Shown here in pieces: positions 40,270 through 51,213 of a stretch of 64,000 nt of DNA. This DNA comes from Ampelomyces quisqualis (Eukaryota > Ascomycota > Dothideomycetes > Pleosporales > Phaeosphaeriaceae), in NCBI GenBank assembly GCA_018398575.1, contig JAGTXZ010000024.1, positions 1 to 64,000 of the forward strand. Direction: 5' to 3'. How positions within the stretch are numbered: position 1 is the first letter of the stretch; the number at the start of each line of letters is the position of its first letter. Under the pieces are notes generated by a model that was given only the letters and a program-made list of their open reading frames with translations, was not told the origin of the DNA and did no database searches. The position numbers and the translations under genes are program-made.

Positions 40270-40662
40270 CCTGCGCGAGGTCGTGCTTCAATTGCAGTTT
40301 CTCAGTCCTGGCGCGGAAGTTGGACGCGCTAGTAGGCAAGATGATCAGATTAGATGCGGAAATATCCACGTCTAACTGCCCGCCCGCGCATGTGCATGCA
40401 TATTCGGATTCTATTCTGCAGCAGAGTCACCAGGCAATCGACACCGATGCTGTCAGCTCAGCTACATCATTCATTACATGCTGTCGGAGCACTTCCTACA
40501 AATCACCCAGGGGATCACAGAGTAGTGCAAGAGCAGTGTGGGAGAGGTGGGCGCAAGTCTAACGATAAATGGGGGCCTATGGTACAATGACTGGTACATA
40601 TCCACAGTATTCAAGCGCTACCATGCCGTCGTCTTCATGCTCATGACATCAATCGTTCCAAT

Positions 40663-41873
40663 CTACTTCAATGCTTTGATGACTGCGTCGGCGTACTCGA
40701 ATGTCTTGGACTTGCCGCCAAGGTCACCAGTGATGGTCTGTCATGTGTGTTAGCATACATGTCCAAGACTGATAGTGAAGTACGCACCTTGCCCTCGGCC
40801 AGGACTTTGAAAATAGCCTGCTCAATGTTGGCAGCTTCCGCGTTCAAGCCCATGTGGCGCAACATCATGATGGAGCTGAGAAGGAGCGCAGTGGGGTTGG
40901 CAAGCTGCTTGCCGGCAATGTCGGGGGCGGAGCCGTGGACAGCCTCGAAGATGGAGCACTTGTCGCCAATGTTGCCGGACGGAGTTAGCCCAAGACCGCC
41001 GATGAGACCGGCGCACATGTCGGACAAAATGTCTCCGTACAAGTTGGGCATGACGAGGACCTTGTCGTTGTATGGGGTGGGGTCGGTGACCATCTTCAAG
41101 CAGGTGTTGTCCAGCAACTCGGCGTCGAAGTCAATCTCGGGGAACTGCTTGGACATGTCGCGGGCGGTGCTGAGGAAGAGACCGTCGGACATCTTCATGA
41201 TGGTGGCCTTGTGCACAGCGCGGACCTTCTTCCGGCCAATGTCGCGGGCGTGCTGGAAGGCGTAGCGCAGCACACGCTCCGAGGCCTCGCGGGTGATGAG
41301 CTTGATGCTCTGCACCACGCCGTCGACCACGACGTGCTCGATGCCCGAGTACTCTCCCTCGGTGTTCTCGCGGATCAGGACCGTGTCGACGTCGTCGTAG
41401 GGCGTCTTGTAGCCGGCGATGGACCTGCAGGGCCGCACGTTGGCGAAGAGGTTGAAGGTGCGGCGGAGCGTCAGGTTGAGCGAGACGTGGCCCTTGCCAA
41501 TGGGCGTGGCGAGCGGGCCCTTGAGGGCGACGAGGTTGCGCTCGACGCTGGCAATGGCCTCGTCGGGAATCACCGTCTTGCCGTCCTCGTTGAGGCGCGG
41601 GGTGACGTCGACCGACTCCCACTTGATGGGCACGTTCGCGGCCGAGTAGATGTCCTTGACCGACTGCGCGATCTCGGGGCCGATGCCGTCGCCCTCGATC
41701 AGCGTGACGCTGTACTTGCCGTCGCGGCCCTTGGAGCCGTGGAACTTGGCCACCTCGTCGGCGTAGGTGCGAACCGAGGCCGCCTGCGATAGCGCGGGCG
41801 CCCATCGCGAGGTGCGACTAGCCGGGCGGAGGCATTGGCGCGCAGGCGCAGCGAAGGATCGAGCAGCCAGCAT
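40663..41873 (-). CDS. idh2: NAD-dependent isocitrate dehydrogenase, catalytic subunit (IDH2)
   Basis: Two exons, 40788-41873 and 40663-40737, with a 50-nt intron; reading through the intron would replace the conserved tail TGDLGGKSKTFEYADAVIKA. The product is 386 residues. The N-terminus MLAARSFAAPARQCLRPASR is a mitochondrial presequence. Catalytic-subunit features are LIEGDGIGPEI, the isocitrate-binding LNLTLRRTFNLFANVRP, IRENTEGEYSGIEH, NLYGDILSDMCAGLIGGLG and FEAVHGSAPDIAG. These match the IDH2 rather than the regulatory IDH1 subunit. It oxidises isocitrate to 2-oxoglutarate in the TCA cycle as an IDH1/IDH2 octamer. Confidence 0.95.
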
Positions 41874-43673
41874 GGTGGACGGGTGAGGGTAGTGCTGCTA
41901 CCCAATTGAGGCTGCACGTGATGGTGTAGCTGTGTGAACGCTGAAGACGTGGTGCGGGCCGCGAGAGTGGGTTGCGCAAAGTTCCGCACATCTGAACTGA
42001 CCTGCCAAGCCTGCACTATCGGTCTTGGCCATAGCCATAGCATTGACTTCGCGACCAGGGTTGATCGCTTAGAGACGTGTCCGTACGGAGGACTCGGTAG
42101 AATCCGAGACATATCGCTAGACAAGGTACCTTTGACTGGAGCGGATGAGGTTTTCCAAGAAAGCGTAGAGGCGGAAGCTTCTCCCTACTTCATCCAGGGC
42201 CACATGCAGCAGAAGAAATCCGGTCGCTGCTGGTCGACATGCAACGCGAAGAGCCGCGCAGTACTGTCGTGGTCAAATGGACTGGTGTAGTTGGCATCGC
42301 AAATCGTCCATGGGAAAACATGTCCTCCAGGCGACAAGGTGGGCATGTACCTGTCCACAACGTGCGGCGCGTGGCAAATCCTTTCAAAGCCTCCTTGGAT
42401 TTCGGCAAAGAGCGTGCAAAGAGCGGATCGAACTATGACGTGCTGGTCCAGCTTATAAGATGGGACGGCGCTCGCCATGATCAAGGCACAACAGTGTTGT
42501 CTACGAAACGACGTTGGGAGAACAAATGGGGATTCCGGCAGGCCCGAATTCTGCGGCCTTGGCGAATCATCTCCATAGCAGCAGTGCAGGGCTGGACCGC
42601 TGGAGACATAATAATAATGGACACGGCCTCGCCACCACCGCACTGGTAAGTGGTCAGCGTTTTGCTTCACACTGCACAGAGCTGCTTGCCTTGCTTTCGC
42701 CCCTGGACAATACGGTGATGCAGCCTAGTGGGCGTCTCAAGTCCATATTTGGCACTGGCGGCACGGAGCCGAACGATGACGACACGGCTGTCTCAACATG
42801 GGACCGCAGACAACGAGCTGAACCTTTGATCGGACAGTCGCTGGGTCGCCCCAACAAAAGCGGGATCGACATGCGCATTGGGAAGCTTGCGGTGAGAGAG
42901 ACTTTGTCCGTTTCAGCAAGAACTGATCGCCAGCTGCTGATCCAAGCGACGCTTTGGGGTATCAAGAACGGCGAGCTTGTGGCCCCATCTGACTGCCCAC
43001 AACCACACGCTCAGCCATGGGTTTTGCGGCGCCGACTCTTTCGCCCGTTGGAGCGCTGCAGGAACGTTCGCTCGGGAGAGCTTGGAATGCTTCTCGATCC
43101 GGCTCGTTGACTGGGGCGCCACCAGGCCGCGTACACTGGGATCATCGGCTGCATTCCCGGTCGATTGACCAAGCAACCAAGGCAGTTGAAGCATCGTGAT
43201 TCGTTGTGGCCACCGGCGGCGGTGCAGCACAAACTCTCTCCGCAAAAAGGCTCTGGGCTTGCCGTCTCGCAGTAAAGCAGGGAACAGGCCAATGACGGTC
43301 CACCTAGGTGCATCAAACTACCGCAACCGGTTTGGTGAATGAAGGCGTGCAACGTGTGGCGTCACCCGCCACCTAGCAAGCTTAGCGTTACGTACGTGGA
43401 ACTGGCCAGGGCGGTGCAATACATGTATGGCAGTGGTGCACTGCCACTAAGGAAGCCGGCACGTTTGTTTGTTGCTGCGACTAGTAAGAGCAGCGACCCA
43501 CGAGTGACGCTTACGAGTGTGGACCTTGTGGTCGCCCTATAAGAGCAGTACCGCCGCCTTGCCAACCTCGACCTCCCGTCTATCCACGAATCTCAAGTTC
43601 ATTCAACTCTTTCGCTCCATACCAACTACACACTTTCAATCCCTTCAAACCCATCCACCACCAATCTATCAAG
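41874..43673. other. 1.8-kb intergenic region
   Basis: Divergent upstream region of idh2 and of the GPI-protein gene. Overlapping open frames on both strands (for example minus-strand 42185-42478 starting MASAVPSYKLDQ) have no domain support. A TATA-like CTATAAG lies at about 43537, 137 bp before the ATG at 43674. Confidence 0.4.
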
Positions 43674-44177
43674 ATGCGTTTCTCCGTCGTCGCCACCACC
43701 TTCCTTGCCGCTGGCGCTGCCGCCCAGGGTGACCTCGCATCCTCCGTCCTTGGACAGGTCTCATCTGCCCTTGGTGCCCCTGGCTCTGCTCTCAACTCCA
43801 TCACCTCCGCTGCGGGATCTGCTGCCAGCTCGGCCACCTCTGCTGCTGGGTCCGCCGCCAGCTCCGCTCTCTCCAACGCTTCCAGCATCGCCGCTTCTGC
43901 TCAGAGCTCCGCGTCTGGCGTTCGCTCATCCGCTGCCAATGACGCTTCATCTCGTCTCGCCAGCTTGAGCTCCGTCTTGGCCGCCAACCCCAGCGCCTCT
44001 GCCTCGATTGCTTCCCAGGAGTCTGCCATCCGCCAGTCGGCCAGCGCTGCCCATAGCTCTGCTGCGTCCGGCGCTTCGGCCGCTGCCACCTCTACCGGTG
44101 GTGCCGCTCAGGCTACCGCTCTCCCCGTCATCGGTGCTGCCGCCGCCGGCCTTTACGCCCTTGCTGGTCTCTTGTAG
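43674..44177 (+). CDS. Ala/Ser-rich GPI-anchored cell-surface protein
   Basis: 167 residues. Signal peptide MRFSVVATTFLAAGAAAQ, then about 120 residues of Ala/Ser repeats (SAAGSAASSATSAAGSAASS and similar). A Gly/Ala spacer and a C-terminal hydrophobic stretch (ALPVIGAAAAGLYALAGLL) fit a GPI-attachment signal, with a likely omega site in the STGGAAQ region. The Ser residues are probably O-mannosylated. There are no Cys and no catalytic domain, so it is a structural wall or membrane mucin-like protein. The codon choice (GCT/GCC, TCT/TCC) and the long pyrimidine-rich leader suggest strong expression. Confidence 0.8.
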   Translation: MRFSVVATTFLAAGAAAQGDLASSVLGQVSSALGAPGSALNSITSAAGSAASSATSAAGSAASSALSNASSIAASAQSSASGVRSSAANDASSRLASLSSVLAANPSASASIASQESAIRQSASAAHSSAASGASAAATSTGGAAQATALPVIGAAAAGLYALAGLL

Positions 44178-45227
44178 ATGTGTCGATCATGGTCCACAGC
44201 TACATCTTAAAAGTTTCTCCCACGGTTTCCACACAACGGCCCAGGGCTTGTCAGTAATGAGCTGAACTCGCACCGTCTCTGTCGAGACACTTTTGATGGA
44301 GATGGTATGGGTGCTCGGCGGTATTTGTGTTCATGGGTCAATCCAATAGCCGTTTAATAAGCCCCCTAATCAAGCACATACACCTACACATCACGTCTTT
44401 GCACTTCTTCGCTCTAATACAACTGTCGCTCATTTTGCCAGTTATCTCTTGCTGACCCCATTGTAAACCATCTGAACTTGGCCGACAACAAACAAGGGAA
44501 ACATTGCTTCTAGTGCCTCTTCTATACTCCATCGGCACATGCTCCGTGACCACCAACTAGAATATCATAGCACTTCGCCGGTGCATACTCCAATCACACG
44601 CCGCACACCGGAGAAAGGCAAGCAGCACCCAGACTGGGTCGTTGGCAATCACCTTGGCATGCATAACACCACTGCCTTGAGCCATTGCGTGCGATGGTGG
44701 CGACATCCCGCTAGTGACGTCGGGACGCGTAAGCTCCGCTAGATACCGATTAGGTTAGAGCATCTCCGCTGTGCTCGGGTACGCGGCAGCGCAGAGCTTA
44801 ATCTGGCGTCGTGCACCGAGTCCTCCTCAGTGGTCGGTCGCGAAGAAGTGTCCAAGAACAAACACTCAAGTCGTGAGCGGTGGGAGGGCTGCTCAGGACA
44901 GACTTCTTCTTGTTCATAATTACCGTGGCTGCGATGTGGTACTGGTGTTTGGCGCGCGAGGTGATTCGCGGACCACATGCGTTGTGCGCGTTCCTGGGTG
45001 GAACGAGGGCTGACCGCTTGCGGTTGGAAGCACGTTGCTGCTTTCGATAACATGGCGTTACCGGTGCGTGGTCACGTCGTGTCACAGCGTGTGGGGAAGG
45101 CCAGGCAAGTTTATGCTAATACAGTTAAGGAGGGAGACTCCGATCCAGCCGCGACTTCACAAGGATCAAATGGTGCGCTGTATAATTGTATGCTTTCCGG
45201 CATGAACATTGCTGCACAATACTCTTC
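44178..45227. other. Intergenic, nothing recognised
   Basis: 1.05 kb between two converging genes. No RNA gene, repeat or supported reading frame seen. Confidence 0.5.
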
Positions 45228-46383
45228 TCAAGCCTTTTTTCGTTGGAACACGAACAACGCTTCGTCTTTCCCGGCAAAACTCGGCAGCGGCATTCTCAAG
45301 GTCAACTCAAAAGCACGCAGATGCTTCTCCACCCACTCGTCCACTACCACGTCTTGGAATCCTGTGAACCCATTGCCGTTCTGCGTGCCTGCTACAACAA
45401 TAGTATCGCCCTCAAATGCATGCATGATAGGCCCAGTGAAGTTCCCTGTAGCTTGCGGATAGACTAAAAGCAACACGCACCCTTTGCCGTTGCTGTGCTG
45501 CTTGAGATATGCCTGCCCATCGCTTTTGATGGTATCACGCACCCACGAGACACGATACTCGCTTATTTGATTGTCAATCGGTCGGACGTCGAGTTCTTTT
45601 GCACCCGATATATCCGCGATGGGGAAGTTGCGAAGCATATATGTCCAGTATCCATTACCTGCGCCAACGTCCAAGATGGGTAATACGGTCTCTTTGCTGG
45701 GCTTCGCAGGTTGAGCCAGCTTTGAGATGACGTGCAGGGCTGCGTACGAGGGCACAACGCAACCAAAGTGGTGGTAAAAGATGGGCAGGATATGGTGGCT
45801 GATCGTTGTGTATGTTGTTGCTGGTATCGGACCAGCCCATTCGAGCTCGTGACAAGAATACGTCCAGAGCGACAAGTATGGGTTCACGTGAGTTCGTGCC
45901 TTCTTGCTAGGTAACAGACCGCTGGTGGTGTGGCGATATCGGCTGTCCAGGTGCTTCGCAATCTGCGATCGCAAAGTGTTTGCTTTTGCATTTGACTTGA
46001 AGCCATTGAGGGCTTTTGGTAGGTTCGAGGAAGGATCGAAGAGCGAAATGTATGCTTGGATTTCCTCGGTGGATGGATGTTGTGGTTCAATCTTTGGCCA
46101 CTTCAGTCTTGACTTTAGCAGCTAGGATTCGTCTACATACAGGCTTCCCCTCATCATCATGATACCAGCCATGCAGCCCGTATGAGCGCTTCCCAGCGAT
46201 GGCTCTCTGGGTAATGTCTAGTGTGGTCTCGGCCTGTGCTCGATAGACGTAGTTATCCGAGCTAGGAATGCCAAAGGCTTCGTGTATACATTGTGCGAGT
46301 GTTTTGCCGCTATGAGTGGGAGACAGTTTCTCATCCGACCAATTCCCTAAAAAGTTGTCCGGGTTGAAGCCTTCCAGAGCCAT
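45228..46383 (-). CDS. SAM-methyltransferase-fold protein, unknown substrate
   Basis: Exons 46141-46383 and 45228-46100 with a 40-nt intron (GTATGT...GAAG); 371 residues starting MALEGFNPDNFLGNWSDEKL. The splice joins YHDDEGKP to WPKIEPQHPSTEEIQAY in frame. The C-terminal half has a class I motif I, LPILDVGAGNGYWTYML, followed by an acidic position (ELDVRP) and a later hydrophobic strand (GCVLLLVYPQ). These suggest AdoMet binding, although motif IV is not typical. Fungal homologues are annotated only as hypothetical. It ends FVFQRKKA. Confidence 0.65.
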
Positions 46384-46818
46384 GTTCGGATGATGGAAAC
46401 CAGAAATCCGAGCGGTAGTATCGCATACAACCAACCATCCGCACCAATGTGCTGGAGAGGGTCGAATTCGGCAGTTGGTTTCTCAAAGATGCTGTAGGTA
46501 ATCAGTGGGTTCTGATTACTCCGTAGTGTATGCATTTGCGAGAATTGACAGGGCTGAGCGGCTCTATCCCGCACTTGTTGGCGAGCGGCCAATCACGGCG
46601 TGCTGACACGCAAGGCTGTTCTCATCTCGTCATCTGTAAGCGACTAATCACGTCCACCCGCAACCAAGTCTTACTAACAGATTACACACCATTGCAAATG
46701 CAGGCACCTCAAGACTACCTTCTTCGAAGCCTCTGCAAGATACAAGAACTAATCCACAACCGACTAACTACTATAAAGAGCTTGTCCGATATCGAAGCTG
46801 CAACAGTTCACTCTTCTG

Positions 46819-47775
46819 ATGACAGACACATCAAACGAGCAGCATCACGCAGCTACAACTAACTCGTTCTTGACCAGAAAAGCCTTCGCAGCCTTTGTCG
46901 CTCTCCTAGCCGTCACCGTGGCGTTCTCTAGCACCTTCCGCAACAACGTCCCCGCCGCCTTCAGCAAGCCTACCAGCCGAACTATGTCTACATCAGCTTC
47001 GATGAAGATCACAAAGCGACCATGGTCCGCAAGAGGTAAGGCAGATCACGGCTGGCTGTACTCCTTCCATACCTTCTCGTTCGCATCGTACTACGACGTT
47101 AGGCACGAGTCCTTCGGTCCTCTGCGCGTCATCAACGAAGATCGCGTCAAGCCCGGCACAGGATTTGGCACCCATTCGCATTCAGAATTCGGTATATTCT
47201 CGTACATTGTGAGCGGCGTACTCGAACATAAAGACAGTATGGGCAATTTGGAGAACCTCAAGCGTGGCGAGGTCCAGTTCACCAACGCCGGCACGGGCAT
47301 CCGGCATTCGGAATACAACAGGAACAAGGACGAGGAAGTTCATTTCCTGCAGATCTGGGCGAAGCCGAACAAGAGTCGCATGGAGCCGCACTACGAGACA
47401 AAGTTGTTCACCGACGAACAGAAGACAGACAAATTATGCCGTATCATGGAGTACTCGAACCGGCTCGGCAAAGCCACACACGCTATTGGCATCCAGTCTG
47501 ATCTATCCATGGACGCTTCGATTCTGTCCCCGGGCAAGAGTGTGTCGCACGAACTTGTCGCCAACGGCCCAAGGAAAGTGTTTGCGCAAGTTGTCATGAC
47601 CAGCCGGCTTCAACCAAAAGAAGGCGGTGCCAGCATCAGAATCGGGGACACTCTTCTTGGCGAAGGCGATGGTGCTTATATCGACCTTAGTGGTCCCGGA
47701 AAGGTCGACATTCAAAGTGTTGGCGACAAACCCGCTGAGTTCTTGTTGTTTGACATGGGGCCTGAGGAGCAGTAG
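46819..47775 (+). CDS. Pirin-family protein with N-terminal membrane anchor
   Basis: 318 residues, single exon. The bicupin pirin core starts near MKITKRPWSARGKADHGW. The metal-binding residues are visible in FGTHSHSEFGIFSYIVSG (two His) and GTGIRHSEYN (His and Glu). Pirins are iron-binding cupins; some act as quercetinases or as redox-dependent co-regulators. The N-terminal 55 residues contain a hydrophobic segment (AFAAFVALLAVTVAFSSTF) that may be a signal-anchor or mitochondrial signal. An alternative start at 46984 (MSTSASMKITKRPW) would give a soluble protein of 263 residues. It is divergent from the methyltransferase-like gene, with 435 bp between the starts. Confidence 0.88.
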   Translation: MTDTSNEQHHAATTNSFLTRKAFAAFVALLAVTVAFSSTFRNNVPAAFSKPTSRTMSTSASMKITKRPWSARGKADHGWLYSFHTFSFASYYDVRHESFGPLRVINEDRVKPGTGFGTHSHSEFGIFSYIVSGVLEHKDSMGNLENLKRGEVQFTNAGTGIRHSEYNRNKDEEVHFLQIWAKPNKSRMEPHYETKLFTDEQKTDKLCRIMEYSNRLGKATHAIGIQSDLSMDASILSPGKSVSHELVANGPRKVFAQVVMTSRLQPKEGGASIRIGDTLLGEGDGAYIDLSGPGKVDIQSVGDKPAEFLLFDMGPEEQ

Positions 47776-47856
47776 ATGATTTCTTAAGCTGATATGTATG
47801 TACACGATTCATGTATCTTCCAGTCGCCCTATTTCTTTTGTTCTGTGGACTTTTCA

Positions 47857-48129
47857 TCAATGCGCGGCTGTCCAGCCGTAGTACACACTATCTGGCATCC
47901 TGTCTTCTGCTTCTTGGTTCCGTTCTCGCTCATGTTGGGCCCTCAGTTCCTGTAATTCAGTCTCCGTTGTTGCCCTTCCTATTTCTTCTCGATGTCGAAT
48001 TTCCTCTGGTCTATCTTCACTTGGTCGAGGAGGCCTTGACGCAGCCTTGATGACAAAGATGATAAGGATGACAGCAACTACAAAGCTGGAGAAAGCAATG
48101 CCGAATACCTCTACAGGACTAAGTGACAT
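47857..48129 (-). CDS. Small tail-helix membrane protein (90 aa)
   Basis: 90 residues, ATG at 48129. One helix (VFGIAFSSFVVAVILIIFVI) lies right after a short N-terminus. A basic/acidic helical stretch rich in Glu and Arg follows (RPEEIRHREEIGRATTETEL, then RAQHERERNQEAEDR), ending DSVYYGWTAAH. First of a run of four small membrane proteins on the minus strand to 50182. Unknown function. Confidence 0.5.
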   Translation of the reverse strand: MSLSPVEVFGIAFSSFVVAVILIIFVIKAASRPPRPSEDRPEEIRHREEIGRATTETELQELRAQHERERNQEAEDRMPDSVYYGWTAAH

Positions 48130-48463
48130 ATTGGCTAGTATAAAAGGTTTCAGTGATCAGGTTGAAATCTGCGGACTGGATCAGCGACAGCATCTCATGT
48201 TGTTAACAATACATTCTCGCGTTCGCACCGACGAAGACATGGCGCGGTTCTGAGCTGTAAGGTCGTCGTTCGAAATATCTGTCTCGCATGTTGTCCCATT
48301 TAAAGCGAACCGATCAGAGTTCCGTTGACGCATCTTCAACTCATTCGGTTGGTCCATACCATTATTTCACGGGAGAGTTATTCGGTTAAATTAATAATTG
48401 CTATGATTGTGTGATGCTGGGAATGCCAACCACATCACAGACTTCGATCGGTTGTTCCTGGGT

Positions 48464-48505
48464 TCTATACCCACACATATCAGGTACGTTGTTTGTGGGT
48501 ATAGA
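48464..48505. other. Perfect 12-bp inverted repeat (hairpin)
   Basis: Arms TCTATACCCACA (48464-48475) and TGTGGGTATAGA (48494-48505) with an 18-nt loop, in a gene-free stretch between two small membrane-protein genes. No T-run follows, so it is not an obvious terminator; it could be a protein-binding palindrome or a transposon scar. Confidence 0.6.
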
Positions 48506-49024
48506 GTCGCGACGACCTAAATGACGTTTGGACTACAAATGAGAACAAATACACTCCTAACCCTGACTTCTACGTCTCACGTGACCACACCGTAGCGGCG
48601 TAGCCTTATCTTGCCTGGAAGGCTTTTATTTCGGCATTATTCATACATATTTTTCCCTGGATCTATGTTCTCGTGGTTCTGTGCTGGCTTGGCGCACAAT
48701 TTGCGCCAGTCAAAGTGCAAGTCGGTGCCTCCGTGAAGCCTTTGTGATCTGCCCTTCTCGTGAACGTATCTGGGTGCTACGTGGAAGAAGAATGCGCAGA
48801 TGTATCGTAGGAAGAGAGCAATTGCGGACTGCGGGTACTGTGGATTATGAGTTAGTGGACATTGAGGTTTCAATGGAGGTTTCCGGTTGACAGAGTTCAC
48901 GGATTGTAGACATGATGCGCAGACAATTCACTGTTGAGAGATGTCACGTTGCATATTCGATCTGGTTTCTAGCAGTACCTGTACTTTCACACCCGATCTG
49001 TCTCGGCATCTGCTAATGCTGTCC

Positions 49025-49219
49025 TCAGTTTACCCAACGGAAGTAAATCGGCTGCGCGAGCCACTCTAGCGTTCGCCAGAACAGTATGTACAGTTCCTTC
49101 CAAATCCGACGAACCTTTCTGGGCACTTCTCCGATCCAAATTAGGTAGATTGCGTAGTACAACAGAGGGATGGCTAGGAAAATAACGTAAAGAAGTATGA
49201 TAAGACTGATTTGGTTCAT
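49025..49219 (-). CDS. Micro membrane protein (64 aa)
   Basis: 64 residues from the ATG at 49219. A long helix (ISLIILLYVIFLAIPLLYYA, continuing IYLIWI) is followed by an Arg/Lys-rich amphipathic stretch (VPRKVRRIWKELYILFWRTL) and an aromatic end (IYFRWVN). The frame runs open about 45 codons upstream but without membrane-protein character. The hydrophobic pattern is the only support. Confidence 0.4.
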   Translation of the reverse strand: MNQISLIILLYVIFLAIPLLYYAIYLIWIGEVPRKVRRIWKELYILFWRTLEWLAQPIYFRWVN

Positions 49220-49363
49220 ATTGAGCACGCGTACGGGTACTAGACGAAGTTGGAGTTCGAAGCAGTGGAAAGAAGACAGACCGCAACGGTCATTGCTGGA
49301 GATGTTATGGCCTCGCCGTGAACTTACAGAAAGTATAGCACATGTCTCGTGCAAATGTAAACA

Positions 49364-49795
49364 TCACCAGTGTGCGACTTGACCTTCGCGTTCTTCACTA
49401 TCATGGCCTTCATACTCAGGCGGATCCTCATCCCTGGCGACATACTGATATTTCCCCCGCTGTTCCAGCTTCACACTTTCCGGAACACTCTGATCATTCG
49501 CATGTTGTCCATACTGTGGTGCTGTGATGGTTATTTCACTGCCGCGTGACCCGCGTCTCACATGCGCTTGTGGAGGTATTTGAAGACCCAAATTCTGGTA
49601 CACGGCCGTGGCCCAACTCCGCCCACGATCTGTATGTGGGCGCTCCTGTTCGGCGCGATGGGACTGAGCAAATTGCCAAGCTCTATGGGTGGCATATATG
49701 ATGCCGAGAACGAAGACAACGCTGAGAATGATCCACATGAACTGCGTCTGATCCCAAAACGATGGTTGGGGCTCGGGAGGAGTGTCAGAATGCAT
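49364..49795 (-). CDS. Small single-pass membrane protein (143 aa)
   Basis: 143 residues, ATG at 49795. A Pro-rich lead (MHSDTPPEPQPSFWDQ) precedes one helix (FMWIILSVVFVLGIIYATHR). A polar tail follows with QNLGLQIPPQAHVRRGSRGS and an acidic end (DEDPPEYEGHDSEEREG). Topologically like its neighbours at 47857 and 49025. Unknown function. Confidence 0.5.
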   Translation of the reverse strand: MHSDTPPEPQPSFWDQTQFMWIILSVVFVLGIIYATHRAWQFAQSHRAEQERPHTDRGRSWATAVYQNLGLQIPPQAHVRRGSRGSEITITAPQYGQHANDQSVPESVKLEQRGKYQYVARDEDPPEYEGHDSEEREGQVAHW

Positions 49796-50020
49796 TTAAA
49801 GTCTGAGTGTTGTGGTTAGGTGAAAAAAATAAGAAAATTGAAAAGAAAGGAGAGGGATTGGAAAAGATTGAAAAGTGGCAAGCTCAAATGTTGATTGCTA
49901 CGCGACACCGCGTGTTTTCAATATCCACTTCGTCTTATCTGTATCGCTGAGAGGCAAAGAAAGGGATGGCGACGTACAGCGCATCAGCATGTTCCATTGC
50001 GATGTTGTGTAATATGTCGG

Positions 50021-50182
50021 CTAGTATTCCGAATCGTAGGTGCCATCACGGTCGTGATAGAGGTTCGCGTTGCCGCCACGACGAGTCTCGGCATTGTAAG
50101 AGTATGCAGAGGCTAGATAAAAGTATGCGAATATGACTCCAGCAGCTCCAACGCTCCACGCCACGGCTGTGTCCAGTCCCAT
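50021..50182 (-). CDS. Micro membrane protein (53 aa)
   Basis: 53 codons from the ATG at 50182: MGLDTAVAWSVGAAGVIFAY, then FYLASAYSYNAETRRGGNAN, ending DGTYDSEY. There is one helix (about residues 6-26), then a short polar tail rich in Tyr and Asn. Continuous, with no stop and good hydrophobic separation; it matches the layout of the adjacent small membrane proteins. Too short for certainty. Confidence 0.45.
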   Translation of the reverse strand: MGLDTAVAWSVGAAGVIFAYFYLASAYSYNAETRRGGNANLYHDRDGTYDSEY

Positions 50183-50626
50183 GTTCGCAACGAATGTCGA
50201 TCTTGTGATAATGATCTGAAGGTAATGTAGTGTGTTCCCCTATATGTACAGCTTTGTAATTTCAGGACGATTGCTCAGGTATGGAGCGCATAGCGCCGGA
50301 TGAGAGGAATTGCTCATGGAGATTGCGATGAGTTGGTCGCAAACGCTCGTGAACGGACACGCGATGGCAGCACGACCCGTCTATGGTCACTAGCCACGTC
50401 AAGCCATGACTTTGTGAAATAGCACTCAAGCAAACATATGCACTTAAATCGCCTGGCCATCGTTGGGATGACTTGTTATCATCAGACAGGGCTGCCGATT
50501 GTTCTGCGCTGCAAACGTGGTAACGAATAGCCACGCTGAAGCCTCTACTCCGTACCAGTCCGGTTGATCTTGATCAGCGTTACAATGGCGAAGTGTCAGG
50601 GTTTATAGCTGTGGCGTTGATCTGTA

Positions 50627-51213
50627 CACTGCGGTACAAACGCGGTGTTAAATACCCCGCGTAGAATCGTGTAGAATCGTGTAAAAAAACCCCGCAGAAT
50701 TCCCCCCAGAAACACCATAAAGTCGTCTATATTTACACAGTCTAGGTAAATTTACATAATAAATATTTACTATTCTTAACTTTGTTATTTGTTCTTTATT
50801 TAATCTACATTTACTTCTCTTCTTTTTACTTCTCTTGCGTCTCTCTTCTTGCCTTACACTACCTCTCTAGAGTGCGCCTGCACAAGAGTATAATACTACG
50901 TGCGTAGGTCAAAATCTAGGGTTTAGTAGGTTTAAAACAGAGAGAGAGAGAAAAGGTGGAAAATTAGTAAAGATAGAGAGGAGTTAAAAATAAGCAAGAA
51001 AAAGTCTTAGCAGTAAACACTAAAATCTTACATATAACGCAAAAAAATTTTATACTAATAAAAGTAGCAGGTAAAAAAACACTACCTTAGTGTAAAAAAC
51101 CCTGCAGCTATGTAAATATCCCCTACGTGCGGTGTTAAAGAGTGAATTTACACGATACTGCGGTGTATATTAACACCGCGCTGGGTATTTAACACCGCAT
51201 TTGTACCCCAGTG
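50627..51213. mobile_element. 587-bp non-coding MITE-like element, CACTG ends
   Basis: Inverted ends of about 35 bp: left CACTGCGGTACAAACGCGGT and right (complement) CACTGGGGTACAAATGCGGT, differing at a few sites. It is flanked by the 3-bp duplication GTA (50624-50626 and 51214-51216). The motif GCGGTGT occurs repeatedly near both ends, in both orientations (about 50642, 51140, 51161, 51174 and 51190). One pair forms a palindrome, GCGGTGTATATTAACACCGC. A GTGTAAAAAA-type direct repeat is also shared by the two sub-terminal regions. The interior is AT-rich with no open frame. CACTG ends with 3-bp duplications recall CACTA elements, but PIF/Harbinger-type is not excluded. Confidence 0.8.

Noticed and set aside
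41131..41805. Arg-rich frame and plus-strand frame of about 190 codons inside idh2
   Set aside because: Shadows of the highly biased idh2 coding sequence.
42185..43110. Possible genes upstream of idh2
   Set aside because: Open frames on both strands without domain, hydrophobic or family support; treated as intergenic.
48637..48900. 87-codon minus-strand frame with a hydrophobic run (ALFLRYICAFFFHV)
   Set aside because: Start and composition are poor, no conserved pattern; could be a UTR or an unrecognised exon.
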